From NCBI RefSeq assembly GCF_013385175.1, contig NZ_JABZEO010000001.1:186001-250000 (forward strand): DNA of 64,000 bases. The letters are read 5' to 3'. The position numbers were made by a program, and so were the translations under genes. The notes below the pieces were generated by a model that was given only the letters and a program-made list of their open reading frames with translations, did not search any database and was not told the origin of the DNA. Of this stretch, positions 29,227 through 37,548 are shown piece after piece (position 1 is the stretch's first letter; each line of letters starts with the position of its first letter). This DNA is from Allochromatium humboldtianum (lineage in GTDB: Bacteria > Pseudomonadota > Gammaproteobacteria > Chromatiales > Chromatiaceae).

Positions 29227-29487
29227 ATGTCCGCTTCAACCTGGTCGCTCCAAGACGCCAAGAATCGCTTCAGTGCGGTCGTCGATGCCGCCCAGCGCGG
29301 TGAACCACAGTGGGTCACGCGACGCGGCAAACCGGTCAGCGTCGTGATTTCCGCCGAGACGTTCGAGCGTTTGCAGCAACTGGAAAGAGCCTCCGCACCG
29401 TCGTTTACGGACGTGCTGCTGAATCTGCCGCAAGACGACGAACCTTTTGAGCGCCTGCCGCTTCAGCAGCGTGATGTGGAGTTCTGA
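29227..29487 (+). CDS. Phd/YefM-type antitoxin
   Basis: The 86-residue protein begins with the DNA-binding Phd/YefM fold (WSLQDAKNRFSAVVDAAQRG, then VTRRGKPVSVVISAETFERL). A flexible acidic tail (NLPQDDEPFERLP) would cover the toxin. It is divergent from mod across 145 bp and overlaps the PIN toxin gene by one base (TGATG). An operator-like palindrome lies upstream. The pairing with a PIN toxin is common. Confidence 0.92.
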   Translation: MSASTWSLQDAKNRFSAVVDAAQRGEPQWVTRRGKPVSVVISAETFERLQQLERASAPSFTDVLLNLPQDDEPFERLPLQQRDVEF

Positions 29488-29900
29488 TGTACCTGCTCGA
29501 TACCGTCGTCCTATCCGAACTCCGCCGCCGTGAGCGTCATCCCGGAGTCGTCGCCTGGATCTCGGCTCAGCGCCCTTCCGATCTGTTCCTCAGCGTTGTG
29601 ACCATCGGCGAGATCGAGCGCGGCATCCTGTTGCAACGAACCAAAAACGCCGAGTTTGCAGCCGCCCTGGCACAGTGGTTGGAAACGGTCCTGCATCTGT
29701 ACGCCGATCGTATACTCGGGATCGACACGGCGATCGCCCGTCGTTGGGGGCAGTTCTCGGCCGAAATCGGCCATGAGAGCGCCGATTTGCTGATTGCCGC
29801 CACGGCACAGGAGCACGGCTTGACCGTCGTCACACGCAACATTCGGCACTTCACGCCCACAGGTGTCAAGGTGCTCAATCCGTGGGAGGCTGCCGCCTAG
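29487..29900 (+). CDS. PIN-domain (VapC/FitB-like) ribonuclease toxin
   Basis: The 137-residue protein is a PIN nuclease: LDTVVLSELRR gives the first acidic residue, TIGEIERGILL the second, and ESADLLIAATAQEHGLTVVTRN the downstream acidic cluster, ending HFTPTGVKVLNPW. Such toxins cut tRNA or rRNA until bound by the antitoxin. The ATG overlaps the antitoxin stop. Its last four bases overlap the last four bases of the convergent fructokinase gene, which marks a very tight edge of the inserted block. Confidence 0.92.
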   Translation: MYLLDTVVLSELRRRERHPGVVAWISAQRPSDLFLSVVTIGEIERGILLQRTKNAEFAAALAQWLETVLHLYADRILGIDTAIARRWGQFSAEIGHESADLLIAATAQEHGLTVVTRNIRHFTPTGVKVLNPWEAAA

Positions 29901-30841
29901 CGCGCGTCGGATACATTGCTGTCGAAAAAGACCCCTTTCCACGGAACTTCGTAGATCGCGCGATCCGTGCCGGTCGCGCCCCGCTGGCCGACGATCCGCG
30001 CCGCAAACGCCTGAGCGCGTTCGAGGATGGTCGCCAGCGGCCAACCGTGGATCAAGCCAAGCAGCGTGACCGATGCGAACGCATCCCCCGCGCCGACCGT
30101 ATCGACGACCTCCAGTGCTTGCGGCGGCGCGACCAAGACCGGATCGGCGTCCTGAGTCAAGCCGAGCGCCCCGTCGGCGCCGAGCGTGACGATGAGTCCG
30201 GCGAGATCGTGGCGCTCCAGAAAACGCTGTGCCGACTCGATCAGCGCCGAGCGCGAATCCGGGTCCGACGCCAGCCAGCCCTCGTGCTCGGGCGCGGCAT
30301 CCGACAGCCGCGCCAGCTCGTCGCGATTGAGCTTGACCCAGTCGGCCTCAGTCACCAGCTCGCGGGTCTGGTCGAGCGACCACCAGGGTTCGCGCAGATT
30401 CACATCGAGAAAGATCAGATCCGGCCCCGCACTCTTGAGTTCGTCGAGCGTCGCCGCCGACACCGGCCCGCGTAGCGCCAGGGTGCCGTGATAGAGCAGA
30501 CCGCCCGGCGCGATGTCCTCGGGCGCACGCACGAAGTCATAGGCGCGCTCGGGCACGATGTCATAACTCGGCTCGCCGTCGACCAGACTGACCGTGACCG
30601 CCCCGGTCGGATGCTCGGGATCGGTCTGGAGACAGGACGTAATCAGCCCCCAGTCCTCCATGCTCGCCCGAATCTGCGCGCCCTCCGCATCCGCGCCCAC
30701 GGCACTGATGAAGCGCGGCGCGACACCGAAGCCAGCCAGATGCCAGGCCACGTTGAAGGGCGCACCGCCGAGCACCTGACGCCCGTCGGGGAAGTGGTCG
30801 AAGAGAACCTCGCCGAAGATCTGTACGCTGGTGTGTTTCAT
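29897..30841 (-). CDS. frk: PfkB-family sugar kinase, probable fructokinase
   Basis: The 314-residue kinase has the PfkB signatures: GGAPFNVAWHLAGFG near residue 25, VDGEPSYDIVPERAYD, and the ATP/catalytic motif DTVGAGDAFAS near residue 255 with the catalytic Asp. It would phosphorylate the fructose released by amylosucrase. It lies 14 bp behind spp on the same strand, which supports fructose as substrate. The stop overlaps the PIN toxin stop by four bases. Confidence 0.88.
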   Translation of the reverse strand: MKHTSVQIFGEVLFDHFPDGRQVLGGAPFNVAWHLAGFGVAPRFISAVGADAEGAQIRASMEDWGLITSCLQTDPEHPTGAVTVSLVDGEPSYDIVPERAYDFVRAPEDIAPGGLLYHGTLALRGPVSAATLDELKSAGPDLIFLDVNLREPWWSLDQTRELVTEADWVKLNRDELARLSDAAPEHEGWLASDPDSRSALIESAQRFLERHDLAGLIVTLGADGALGLTQDADPVLVAPPQALEVVDTVGAGDAFASVTLLGLIHGWPLATILERAQAFAARIVGQRGATGTDRAIYEVPWKGVFFDSNVSDAR

Positions 30842-30855
30842 CAGTGTCTCCGCGA

Positions 30856-31692
30856 TCAGCCGATCCGATCCGCCAGATCGGGCCTGAAATGGGCCACGCC
30901 TTCCAGGATGCCCGCGCCATAGTTGCCGTTCAGCCCGCGCCAGTTGCCCTGGGCGCAGTAGAGCCGGTCGGCCAGATCCAGTTCACGCGACTGCGCGACG
31001 GCCATCTCCCGCACCTCGGGATGGGCATTGGCGACCAGGATCGAACGCACCGGACTGACCAGCACTTCCAGATCATTGCCGCTGTCGCCGGCAAAGAGCG
31101 TCGTGTCCAGACCACGCCCGATACGGCACATCAAAAACTCGATGGCGTGCCGCTTGGACGCATTCGCCGGCAGGATGTCGAGCAGTCCGACCCCAGCCGC
31201 CTCGTCCATGCTCCAGATCAGATTGGCGCGAACCTCATGACGCTCCAGACATTCGCGAATCCGGGCACGCAGCGCCTCCGGATCGAGATCGGCCGGGGTG
31301 TAATAGCTCAGTTTGAACGGCCCCTGCTTTTCGCGTTCCTGCTCGCGCAGTCCGTCGAGATCGGCCAGCCAGTCGGCGATGTCCGCCGGCCCGGCCCAGT
31401 CGGTCGCGATCTCTGTCTCCCAGTCGTGCACCCGCTCCCAGACCCCATCGACGATGACATGCAGACTGGTCCCGACATCGCCGATGACGAAATTGGGGAC
31501 CGGCAGTTCGTACTCGGCGATCGCCGACTCGATCAGCGCCCGATGGCGTCCGGTGACATAGGCCAGGGCTACTTCAGGTTCGGCCACCAGACGCCTGAAC
31601 CAGGGACGCGCCTCGTGCGACTCGGGTTCGCGCCCGTTGGGGATCAGGGTGCGATCCAGATCCGTGCACAGCAGCAGGGGACGCGCGTTCAT
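30856..31692 (-). CDS. spp: Sucrose-6-phosphate phosphatase (HAD-IIB)
   Basis: The 278-residue protein has the HAD nucleophile motif LLLCTDLDRTLIPNG, motif II in YVTGR, and the acidic motif FAGDSGNDLEVL near residue 200. VIGDVGTSLH and ANASKRHAIEFLM match sucrose-phosphatase cap-domain signatures. It would release free sucrose from sucrose-6-phosphate. The start overlaps sps by four bases (ATGA), so synthase and phosphatase are translationally coupled. Confidence 0.9.
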   Translation of the reverse strand: MNARPLLLCTDLDRTLIPNGREPESHEARPWFRRLVAEPEVALAYVTGRHRALIESAIAEYELPVPNFVIGDVGTSLHVIVDGVWERVHDWETEIATDWAGPADIADWLADLDGLREQEREKQGPFKLSYYTPADLDPEALRARIRECLERHEVRANLIWSMDEAAGVGLLDILPANASKRHAIEFLMCRIGRGLDTTLFAGDSGNDLEVLVSPVRSILVANAHPEVREMAVAQSRELDLADRLYCAQGNWRGLNGNYGAGILEGVAHFRPDLADRIG

Positions 31693-33860
31693 GCTGGAGC
31701 CTCCGGTTCAGGTTCGGCGACCGGCTGGGGGACCGCGTCCGGCACGCGACAGGAGCGGAAGAAGTCGTAATGGTCGATCGCCTCCAGGATGCCCTTGGCA
31801 TGGGCCTGCTCGGCGAAATAGATCCGGTCGAGATCGGCGAGCTGCGACAGTTCCTCGTGATGGCGATTGGCGACCACCACCGCCAGCGTATTGCCGCGCA
31901 TCATGTCCTCGTCCGCGCCCGAGCCGCCGACCACCAGCACATGCTCCAGCGGGATGCCGAAGCGGTGGGTGACATAGCGTACCGCCTGACCCTTGCTGGC
32001 GCGGATCGGCACGATGTCGAGGAACTGCCCGAAGGCATGGATGACGTTGACGCTCAGCTCGCGCGTGCGCAGCAGGGTCGAGATCTCCTCGACCGAGGGC
32101 GCGATCGCCGGATCATAGTGATAGGAGATCTTGAACCGGCTCTGTTCGATCTTGCCCTGAGGCACCAGCCCCGGAACCTCGGCCAGCGCCTGACGGACCG
32201 ACTTGGGTTTCCAGAGATGGTCGACGTGATCGCTCCAGTAATCGTCGAGCACCAGTTGGCCGCTGTAATGGATCTCGGTGCCGAGACTGGTGATGAGCAC
32301 ATCCGGGACCGGGATGCCGTGGCGTTTGAGTTCGATCAGCACCGAGTCGAGCCGGCGCCCGGTGACGATGCCGAAGTTGGCGCAGCGTTTGTTGCGCTTC
32401 ATCATCGCTACGAACTGCTCGACGCCCTCGGGATCGCCGAGCAGGCTCTGATCGAGGTCGGTGAAGAGTGCGCGGTCGCGGTAGACCAGACTACGGCGCA
32501 TCGGTGGCGTGCCGGGGATCGATTCGTGACGTTCGGTCAGCGGCCCGACCTGCGCGCGGTAGCTCTCGGCATGGGCCTGCCAGGAATAGAAGCGGCGCAC
32601 GCCGGCCAGACCGTTTTTGGAATAGGTCTGCCAGGTTTCGCGATCTTCCAGGATCTTCAGCAGCGCCTCGGCGATCGCCGTCCGGTCGAGCGGATCGACC
32701 AGCAGACCGTTCTTGCAGTTGCCGATGATGTCGACCGGACCGCCGTTCTCGGTCGCCACCAGCGGCAGGCCGGTCGCCGCCGCTTCGAGCAGGGTCAGAC
32801 CGAACGGCTCGGTGAGCGCCGGATTGATGAAGACCCCGCCCGAGCGCGCGACCAGCCGATAGATCTCCGGGACTTCGTCGGCGCTGTGGTGCTTGGGCAG
32901 CGCGACCCGACCATAGAGGTCATGGGCATCGATGGTGATGAGGATATCGGTCAGGACGGCGCGCGCGCCCTCGTCGAGATCGCGGATGTCGTCGCGGTTG
33001 CCGGCGACGATCAGCAGATTGGCCAGCTCGCGCAGACGCGGACTCTCGGCATAGGCCTCGACCAGGGCGACGATGTTCTTGCGATGGTCGGCGCGCGAGA
33101 GGGCCAGGATCAGCGGCTTGTCCGGCTCGTCGAGAAAGCGCTCGACGACCTCGGCGAAGGGCGGGAGCGGGTCGTCGTCGGCCGGCGGATGGAACTGCTT
33201 GAGATCCGTACCGGGCGGGATGACGCGCATGCGCTCGGGCAGATAGTAGTCATACAGCCCGTACTGTTCCTCGATCTCGTTGTGGGTGCTGGTGATGACC
33301 AGCTCGGCCGTGGCCAGGGTCGTTTCCTCGGCGTCGATGCGGCGCAGCATGTTGTAGCGCGCGTCGATCTGGTCGCTGTCGAGACCGGCGGCCAGCAGGC
33401 GCTGGCGCTTGTCGCGTCCGAGCGAGTGGCCGGTGTGCACCAGGGGCACGCCGATGAGATTGGCCAGCCGCGTCCCGACATAGCCGGCGTCGGCGTAGTG
33501 GCTGTGGATGATGTCGGGCCACTGGCCCTGTTCGTGCAGAAAGGCGGTCAGGTTGTCGACGAAGCCGTCGAGATGGTCCCAGAGCTGTTCCTTGGGCAGA
33601 TAGCCCTCGGGACCGGCGTCGAGCCGCAGGATGCGTGCTTTATCGTTGAGCGGCTCGACGGCTTCGGCGTAGTCGGGACTGACGGCCGGGTCGACGACGC
33701 GCCGCGTCACCAGATCGACCCGCGAGACATCGGCGCGTTCGCCGAGTGCGCGGGCCAGATCGACCACGTATTTGGTCTGTCCGCCGGTGTCCGCGTCCCG
33801 TCCGAGTTCCAGGTCATGACCACGGATCAGTCCGTGGATGCTGAGCATCAGAATATACAT
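31689..33860 (-). CDS. sps: Sucrose-phosphate synthase with C-terminal HAD domain
   Basis: The 723-residue enzyme makes sucrose-6-phosphate from UDP-glucose and fructose-6-phosphate. The GT-B glycosyltransferase part begins MYILMLSIHGLIRGHDLELG with DTGGQTKYVVDLARAL, followed by IHSHYADAGYVG, HTGHSLGRDKRQRLL and the nucleotide-sugar site FINPALTEPFGLTLLEAAA. From about residue 460 a second HAD domain follows (ALFTDLDQSLLGD, FGIVTGRRLDS, VVGGSGADEDMM), as in cyanobacterial and plant enzymes. Because a separate spp follows, this domain may be regulatory or weakly active. A G-rich ribosome-binding site (GGGGGAA) precedes the ATG. Confidence 0.92.
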   Translation of the reverse strand: MYILMLSIHGLIRGHDLELGRDADTGGQTKYVVDLARALGERADVSRVDLVTRRVVDPAVSPDYAEAVEPLNDKARILRLDAGPEGYLPKEQLWDHLDGFVDNLTAFLHEQGQWPDIIHSHYADAGYVGTRLANLIGVPLVHTGHSLGRDKRQRLLAAGLDSDQIDARYNMLRRIDAEETTLATAELVITSTHNEIEEQYGLYDYYLPERMRVIPPGTDLKQFHPPADDDPLPPFAEVVERFLDEPDKPLILALSRADHRKNIVALVEAYAESPRLRELANLLIVAGNRDDIRDLDEGARAVLTDILITIDAHDLYGRVALPKHHSADEVPEIYRLVARSGGVFINPALTEPFGLTLLEAAATGLPLVATENGGPVDIIGNCKNGLLVDPLDRTAIAEALLKILEDRETWQTYSKNGLAGVRRFYSWQAHAESYRAQVGPLTERHESIPGTPPMRRSLVYRDRALFTDLDQSLLGDPEGVEQFVAMMKRNKRCANFGIVTGRRLDSVLIELKRHGIPVPDVLITSLGTEIHYSGQLVLDDYWSDHVDHLWKPKSVRQALAEVPGLVPQGKIEQSRFKISYHYDPAIAPSVEEISTLLRTRELSVNVIHAFGQFLDIVPIRASKGQAVRYVTHRFGIPLEHVLVVGGSGADEDMMRGNTLAVVVANRHHEELSQLADLDRIYFAEQAHAKGILEAIDHYDFFRSCRVPDAVPQPVAEPEPEAPA

Positions 33861-33926
33861 CGGGTGAAGTTCCCCCGTTTCCCGGCGACCGCGAAGGGCG
33901 GCGCCTTCTTGTCTCCATAGGGTTTC

Positions 33927-33955
33927 AGGGTAAGTGACTTTGCCGCTGATGCCAA
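33927..33955 (-). promoter_or_regulatory. Candidate sigma-70 promoter of the sucrose operon
   Basis: On the minus strand TTGGCA (33950-33955) is separated by 17 bases from TACCCT (33927-33932), about 65 bases before the sps start. The -35 matches five of six consensus bases but the -10 only three, so the call is tentative. No osmotic-control element was recognised. Confidence 0.3.
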
Positions 33956-34029
33956 TCGTGGCGTCTCAGGAGGCCATCACCCGGTGATCCGGTCTACAAT
34001 CGCGGCTGACTCGATCATGGGAGATCCAG

Positions 34030-34620
34030 ATGGCACTTCAACCCAAACCAAGCTTGAGTTTCGACGACTGGCTCGACGGCGAGCGCGCGAGTTTCGAGAC
34101 GCGCTATGAGTATGTCGACGGCGAAGTCTTCGCGATGAGCGGGGGTACGGCTGAGCACGCGATCATCATCGGCAATATCCACGGTCAGTTGTGGATGCAG
34201 ATGAAGGGGCGTCCTTGTCAGGTCTATGCCAGTGACATGAAGCTGCGCATCCAGGCCGCTGAGGCGGGCAAGTATCCGGATCTCATGGCGCTGTGCGGCG
34301 AACAGCAGTTCCACGATGGTCGACGCGATCTGCTGCTCAATCCAAGCCTGATCGTCGAGGTGCTGTCGAGTTCGACCGAAGCCTATGATCGCGGTGACAA
34401 ATTTGCGCTCTACCGGCGTCTGCCGTCACTGCGCGAATATCTGCTCGTGGCTCAGCACCGGGTGCAACTGGAGCTCTATACGCGCGGCGACGATGAGCGC
34501 TGGATGCTGACCAGCGTGGATGATCTGGCGGGTTTTGTCCATCTGTCGAGCGTCGGCTGTACGCTGACGGTGGCTGAGGTCTACGACAAGGTGGTCTTTG
34601 CGGCGGAGCGCACTGTATGA
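34030..34620 (+). CDS. Uma2 family (DUF820) putative endonuclease
   Basis: The 196-residue protein has the PD-(D/E)XK-like layout of Uma2 proteins: LSFDDWLDGER, YEYVDGEVFAMSGGT, YASDMKLRI, YPDLMALCG, LIVEVLSSSTEAYDRGDKFALYRRLPSL and REYLLVAQ. The Asp of YPDL and the Glu of IVEVLS are the probable metal ligands. Members are very abundant in cyanobacteria and Chromatiaceae but have no settled function. It overlaps the following thioesterase gene by four bases. Confidence 0.85.
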   Translation: MALQPKPSLSFDDWLDGERASFETRYEYVDGEVFAMSGGTAEHAIIIGNIHGQLWMQMKGRPCQVYASDMKLRIQAAEAGKYPDLMALCGEQQFHDGRRDLLLNPSLIVEVLSSSTEAYDRGDKFALYRRLPSLREYLLVAQHRVQLELYTRGDDERWMLTSVDDLAGFVHLSSVGCTLTVAEVYDKVVFAAERTV

Positions 34621-35033
34621 ATCCAAGCCAAATCCAGGACTTTTTCCGTAACGACCGTTTCGCCGCCCATGTCGGCATCGAGCTGCTGGAGGTCGGGTTG
34701 GGGCGGGCACGCGCTCAGCTGCTGATCGACGACCGGCATCTGAACGCCGTCGGCGTGGCGCACGGCGCGGCCATCTTCAGTCTGGCCGATCTGGTGTTCG
34801 CGGTCGCCTCCAATTCGCATGGCACGGTCGCGCTCGGCGTGAACGTCTCGGTCTCTTTCATGAAGGCGGCACGGCGCGGGTTGCTGATCGCCGAGGCCGA
34901 GGAGGTCTCGATCAATCCCAAGCTCGCGACCTATGTGATCCGCGTCAGCGACGAGGCCGGTCAAGCCGTGGCGCTGATGCAGGGGACCGTCTATCGCAAA
35001 CAGGAGGCGCTCGATGACTACATCGGTCGTTGA
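34617..35033 (+). CDS. PaaI-type hotdog-fold thioesterase
   Basis: The 138-residue protein fits the PaaI/YdiI thioesterase family: FAAHVGIELLEVGLGRARAQL, LNAVGVAHGAAIFSLADLVFA with the active-site-region HGAAIFSLAD, then LGVNVSVSFMKAARRG. It should hydrolyse a small acyl-CoA, but the substrate cannot be named. It overlaps the upstream Uma2 gene by four bases and the downstream MoCF-domain gene by 20. Confidence 0.87.
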   Translation: MNPSQIQDFFRNDRFAAHVGIELLEVGLGRARAQLLIDDRHLNAVGVAHGAAIFSLADLVFAVASNSHGTVALGVNVSVSFMKAARRGLLIAEAEEVSINPKLATYVIRVSDEAGQAVALMQGTVYRKQEALDDYIGR

Positions 35034-35853
35034 CGGATATTCGCCCGATGCCGGATCGGAGCCGCTGGACGACGTGGAGACCGAGACCGAAGCCCGTGAG
35101 CCGGTCGCCTTCGGTCTGATCGTCATCGGCGACGAGGTGCTCAACGGCGCGCGCGTCGACGGGCATCTGCCCGCCTTCAAGCGCCTGATCGGCGAGCGCG
35201 GTCATACCCTGGCCCGCTACTGGATGCTCCCCGACGACCCGGACGTGCTGACGGCGCATCTGCGCTTCTCGATGGGACGGCCCGAGCCGGTGTTCGTCTG
35301 CGGCGGCATCGGCGCGACCCCGGACGATCACACCCGCGCCTGTGCGGCGGCAGCGGCGCATGTCGAGCTGGTGCGCCATCCCGAGGCGGCGCAACTGATC
35401 GAAGACAAATTCGGCGAGTCGGCCTATCCGCATCGTATCCTCATGGCCGATCTGCCGGCGGGGGCGGATCTGGTGCCCAATCCGGTCAACCGGATGCCGG
35501 GGTTCACGCTGGCGCGGCACTGGTTCCTGCCCGGATTCCCGAAGATGGCCTGGCCGATGGCCGAGTGGGTGCTGGACCGGCACTTCGGACGCTGCGTCCA
35601 GGCGCGCGAGTCAGCGGTGCTGGTGCGCGGCGTGCCCGAGAGTCAGTTGATCCCGCTGATGCGCCGCTTGACTCTGGAGTATCCCGAACTCAAGCACTTC
35701 AGCCTGCCGCACATGGGCGAAGATCCGCACATCCGGCTCGGCTTTCGCGGACGCGATGGACTCGATGACGCCATGCGCGAGTTGCGTCAGGCGCTCGACG
35801 ATGCCGCATTCGAGTACATCGAGGCGCCGGTCGATGGGACGCGGGAGGACTGA
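35014..35853 (+). CDS. MoCF (molybdopterin-binding, CinA-like) domain protein
   Basis: The 279-residue protein carries a MoCF_biosynth domain at about residues 30-200: FGLIVIGDEVLNGARVDGHL, VFVCGGIGATPDDHTR, and NPVNRMPGF with WFLPGFPKMAW. This is the layout of CinA-type proteins without the C-terminal deamidase domain. The first 28 residues are acidic and not conserved, so a later start near AREPVAFGLI is possible. Its role is not established. Confidence 0.82.
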   Translation: MTTSVVDGYSPDAGSEPLDDVETETEAREPVAFGLIVIGDEVLNGARVDGHLPAFKRLIGERGHTLARYWMLPDDPDVLTAHLRFSMGRPEPVFVCGGIGATPDDHTRACAAAAAHVELVRHPEAAQLIEDKFGESAYPHRILMADLPAGADLVPNPVNRMPGFTLARHWFLPGFPKMAWPMAEWVLDRHFGRCVQARESAVLVRGVPESQLIPLMRRLTLEYPELKHFSLPHMGEDPHIRLGFRGRDGLDDAMRELRQALDDAAFEYIEAPVDGTRED

Positions 35854-35880
35854 ACAACGCCTCCGCTCTCCGGATGCGGC

Positions 35881-36216
35881 TCAGGAACGTCCGCTGTCGC
35901 GATAGGCGCGCTGCATCCGGCTGAGCCTGTCGATGCGGCCCTCGCCCTGGAGTTCGGCGATGGCCTCGCTCAACGCCTGCCGCTGCGCCCCGGCGAGCGC
36001 GGCCACAGTCGCCTCCTGGCGACGCACGGCGCGCAGGCGCTCGGTATCTTCTTCGCTGATGGGTTCATGCTCGGCGCGTTCGACGATCGACTCGATCAGG
36101 ACGCGGCGGCGCTTCTGCAAGCGCTCGACCATGTCCCAGTCGTCGCCCTGGGCAGCCGGTTTCATCTGATCCGTCGCGGCGACCAGGTCGCTGATGAGAT
36201 CCGTCAGATTGGCCAT
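35881..36216 (-). CDS. Small helical protein, possibly FliT-like
   Basis: The chosen start (MANLTDLISDLVAATDQM) gives 111 residues of mostly alpha-helix. The pattern GDDWDMVERLQKRRRVLIESI resembles the conserved part of FliT-type flagellar chaperones, which bind FliD and control late assembly. The match is by pattern only, and no flagellar gene is nearby. The longer open frame to 36324 has no family sequence upstream of this Met. It is divergent from the RND adaptor gene. Confidence 0.55.
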   Translation of the reverse strand: MANLTDLISDLVAATDQMKPAAQGDDWDMVERLQKRRRVLIESIVERAEHEPISEEDTERLRAVRRQEATVAALAGAQRQALSEAIAELQGEGRIDRLSRMQRAYRDSGRS

Positions 36217-36312
36217 CGATAATCTCCATCTCAAGCGTGTTGGGCGGTATCCGATCCGGGGGTGTCGGTTTAATATGCCAGCTTCGCCCACGGCCGACGA
36301 GGATCTCTTTCG

Positions 36313-37548
36313 ATGCCAGCTCATGCCGCCCTACCGGAACGCCGGATCTCGCCCGCTCGTTCGTCCTCGCTCTTGCGTTTACCCCCACTGATCTCGATAT
36401 CCGCTCGCGGCTTCCAGGGCGGGGTGCTGAGCGCCGCGCTCGCCCTGGCCCTGACCGGCTGCGAACCGGCCACGCCCACGTCCGCCCAACGCGAGATGCC
36501 GCCGCCGAGCGTGATCGCGGTCGCCGCCACGACCCAGAGCATCGAGGAGGAAGCCCGCTTCGTCGGTCGTGTGGTCGCGGTCGATCGGGTCGATCTGCGC
36601 GCCCGCGTCGAGGGCTTCCTCAAGGAGCGTCGCTTCCAGGAAGGACAAGCGGTCGCGGTCGGCGATGTGCTCTACGTGATCGAACCCGATCAGTACCAGT
36701 CCGTGGTCGAGCAGCGCGAGGCCGATCTGGAGAAGGCCAAGGCCGACTCGCTGAACGCCGCTGCCCAGCTTGCGCGCGGTCTGGAGCTGCTCAAACAGAA
36801 GAACGTCGCTCAGTCCGATGTCGACAAGCTCCAGGCCGCCGCCGTCGGCGCCAAGGCCGGTATCGCCCAGGCCCAGGCCGCCCTGAATGCCGCGCGCCTG
36901 GATCTGAGTTATACCAAGATCCTCGCGCCGATCTCCGGGCGCATCGGTTTGTCGAGCCTGAGCGTCGGCTCCCTGGTCAGCCCGTCGTCCTCGGATGCGC
37001 TCGCCACCATCGTCAGCAGCGATCCGATCTATGTCCAGTTCCCCATCACCCAGCGCGATCTGCTCGACGCGCGGCGTCGGATCGCGTCCAAGGGCGGTGA
37101 TCCGAGTAAGGTCGTGCTCCAGGTCCGACTGCCCGACGGCAAGCTCTACGAGCATTCCGGGCACCTGGACTTCGTCGATGTGACGACCGATCGCACGACG
37201 GATTCCGTGACCCTGCGCGCCGAGCTGCCCAATCCCGAGGGGATCCTGATCGATGGTCAGTACGTGGGCGTGGTGTTGCAGAGCGGTGAGCCGGAAGCGG
37301 CGATCCTGATTTCGCAGTCCGCCCTGCAGGTCGATCAGCAGGGGTTCTATGTCCTGATCGTCGATGCCGAGAGCAAGGCGCAGATCCGCCGCGTCAAGAC
37401 CGGCCCGGCCAAGGGGGCTGAGATCGCCGTCACCCAGGGCTTGAGCGCCGGCGATCTGGTCATCGTCGAGGGCATCCAGAGCGTCATACCCGGTCAGCCG
37501 GTCAAGGCCGTTCCGCCCCAGCAGGCCGAGACGGAGGCGCAGCCATGA
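36313..37548 (+). CDS. RND efflux periplasmic adaptor lipoprotein
   Basis: This membrane fusion protein links an RND pump to an outer-membrane channel. It has 411 residues with a lipobox (LALALTGC) after an unusually long N-terminal region, so translation may begin later, for instance at GTG 36424. The barrel-sandwich and hairpin parts are visible ([54 protein letters not shown]), followed by the membrane-proximal domain. The stop overlaps the pump gene by four bases. No outer-membrane factor is encoded next to it. Confidence 0.9.
   Translation: MPAHAALPERRISPARSSSLLRLPPLISISARGFQGGVLSAALALALTGCEPATPTSAQREMPPPSVIAVAATTQSIEEEARFVGRVVAVDRVDLRARVEGFLKERRFQEGQAVAVGDVLYVIEPDQYQSVVEQREADLEKAKADSLNAAAQLARGLELLKQKNVAQSDVDKLQAAAVGAKAGIAQAQAALNAARLDLSYTKILAPISGRIGLSSLSVGSLVSPSSSDALATIVSSDPIYVQFPITQRDLLDARRRIASKGGDPSKVVLQVRLPDGKLYEHSGHLDFVDVTTDRTTDSVTLRAELPNPEGILIDGQYVGVVLQSGEPEAAILISQSALQVDQQGFYVLIVDAESKAQIRRVKTGPAKGAEIAVTQGLSAGDLVIVEGIQSVIPGQPVKAVPPQQAETEAQP

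Noticed and set aside
31770-33920. A 716-codon open frame on the plus strand opposite sps
   Set aside because: It mirrors the sucrose-phosphate synthase frame and its low-complexity sequence matches no protein family.
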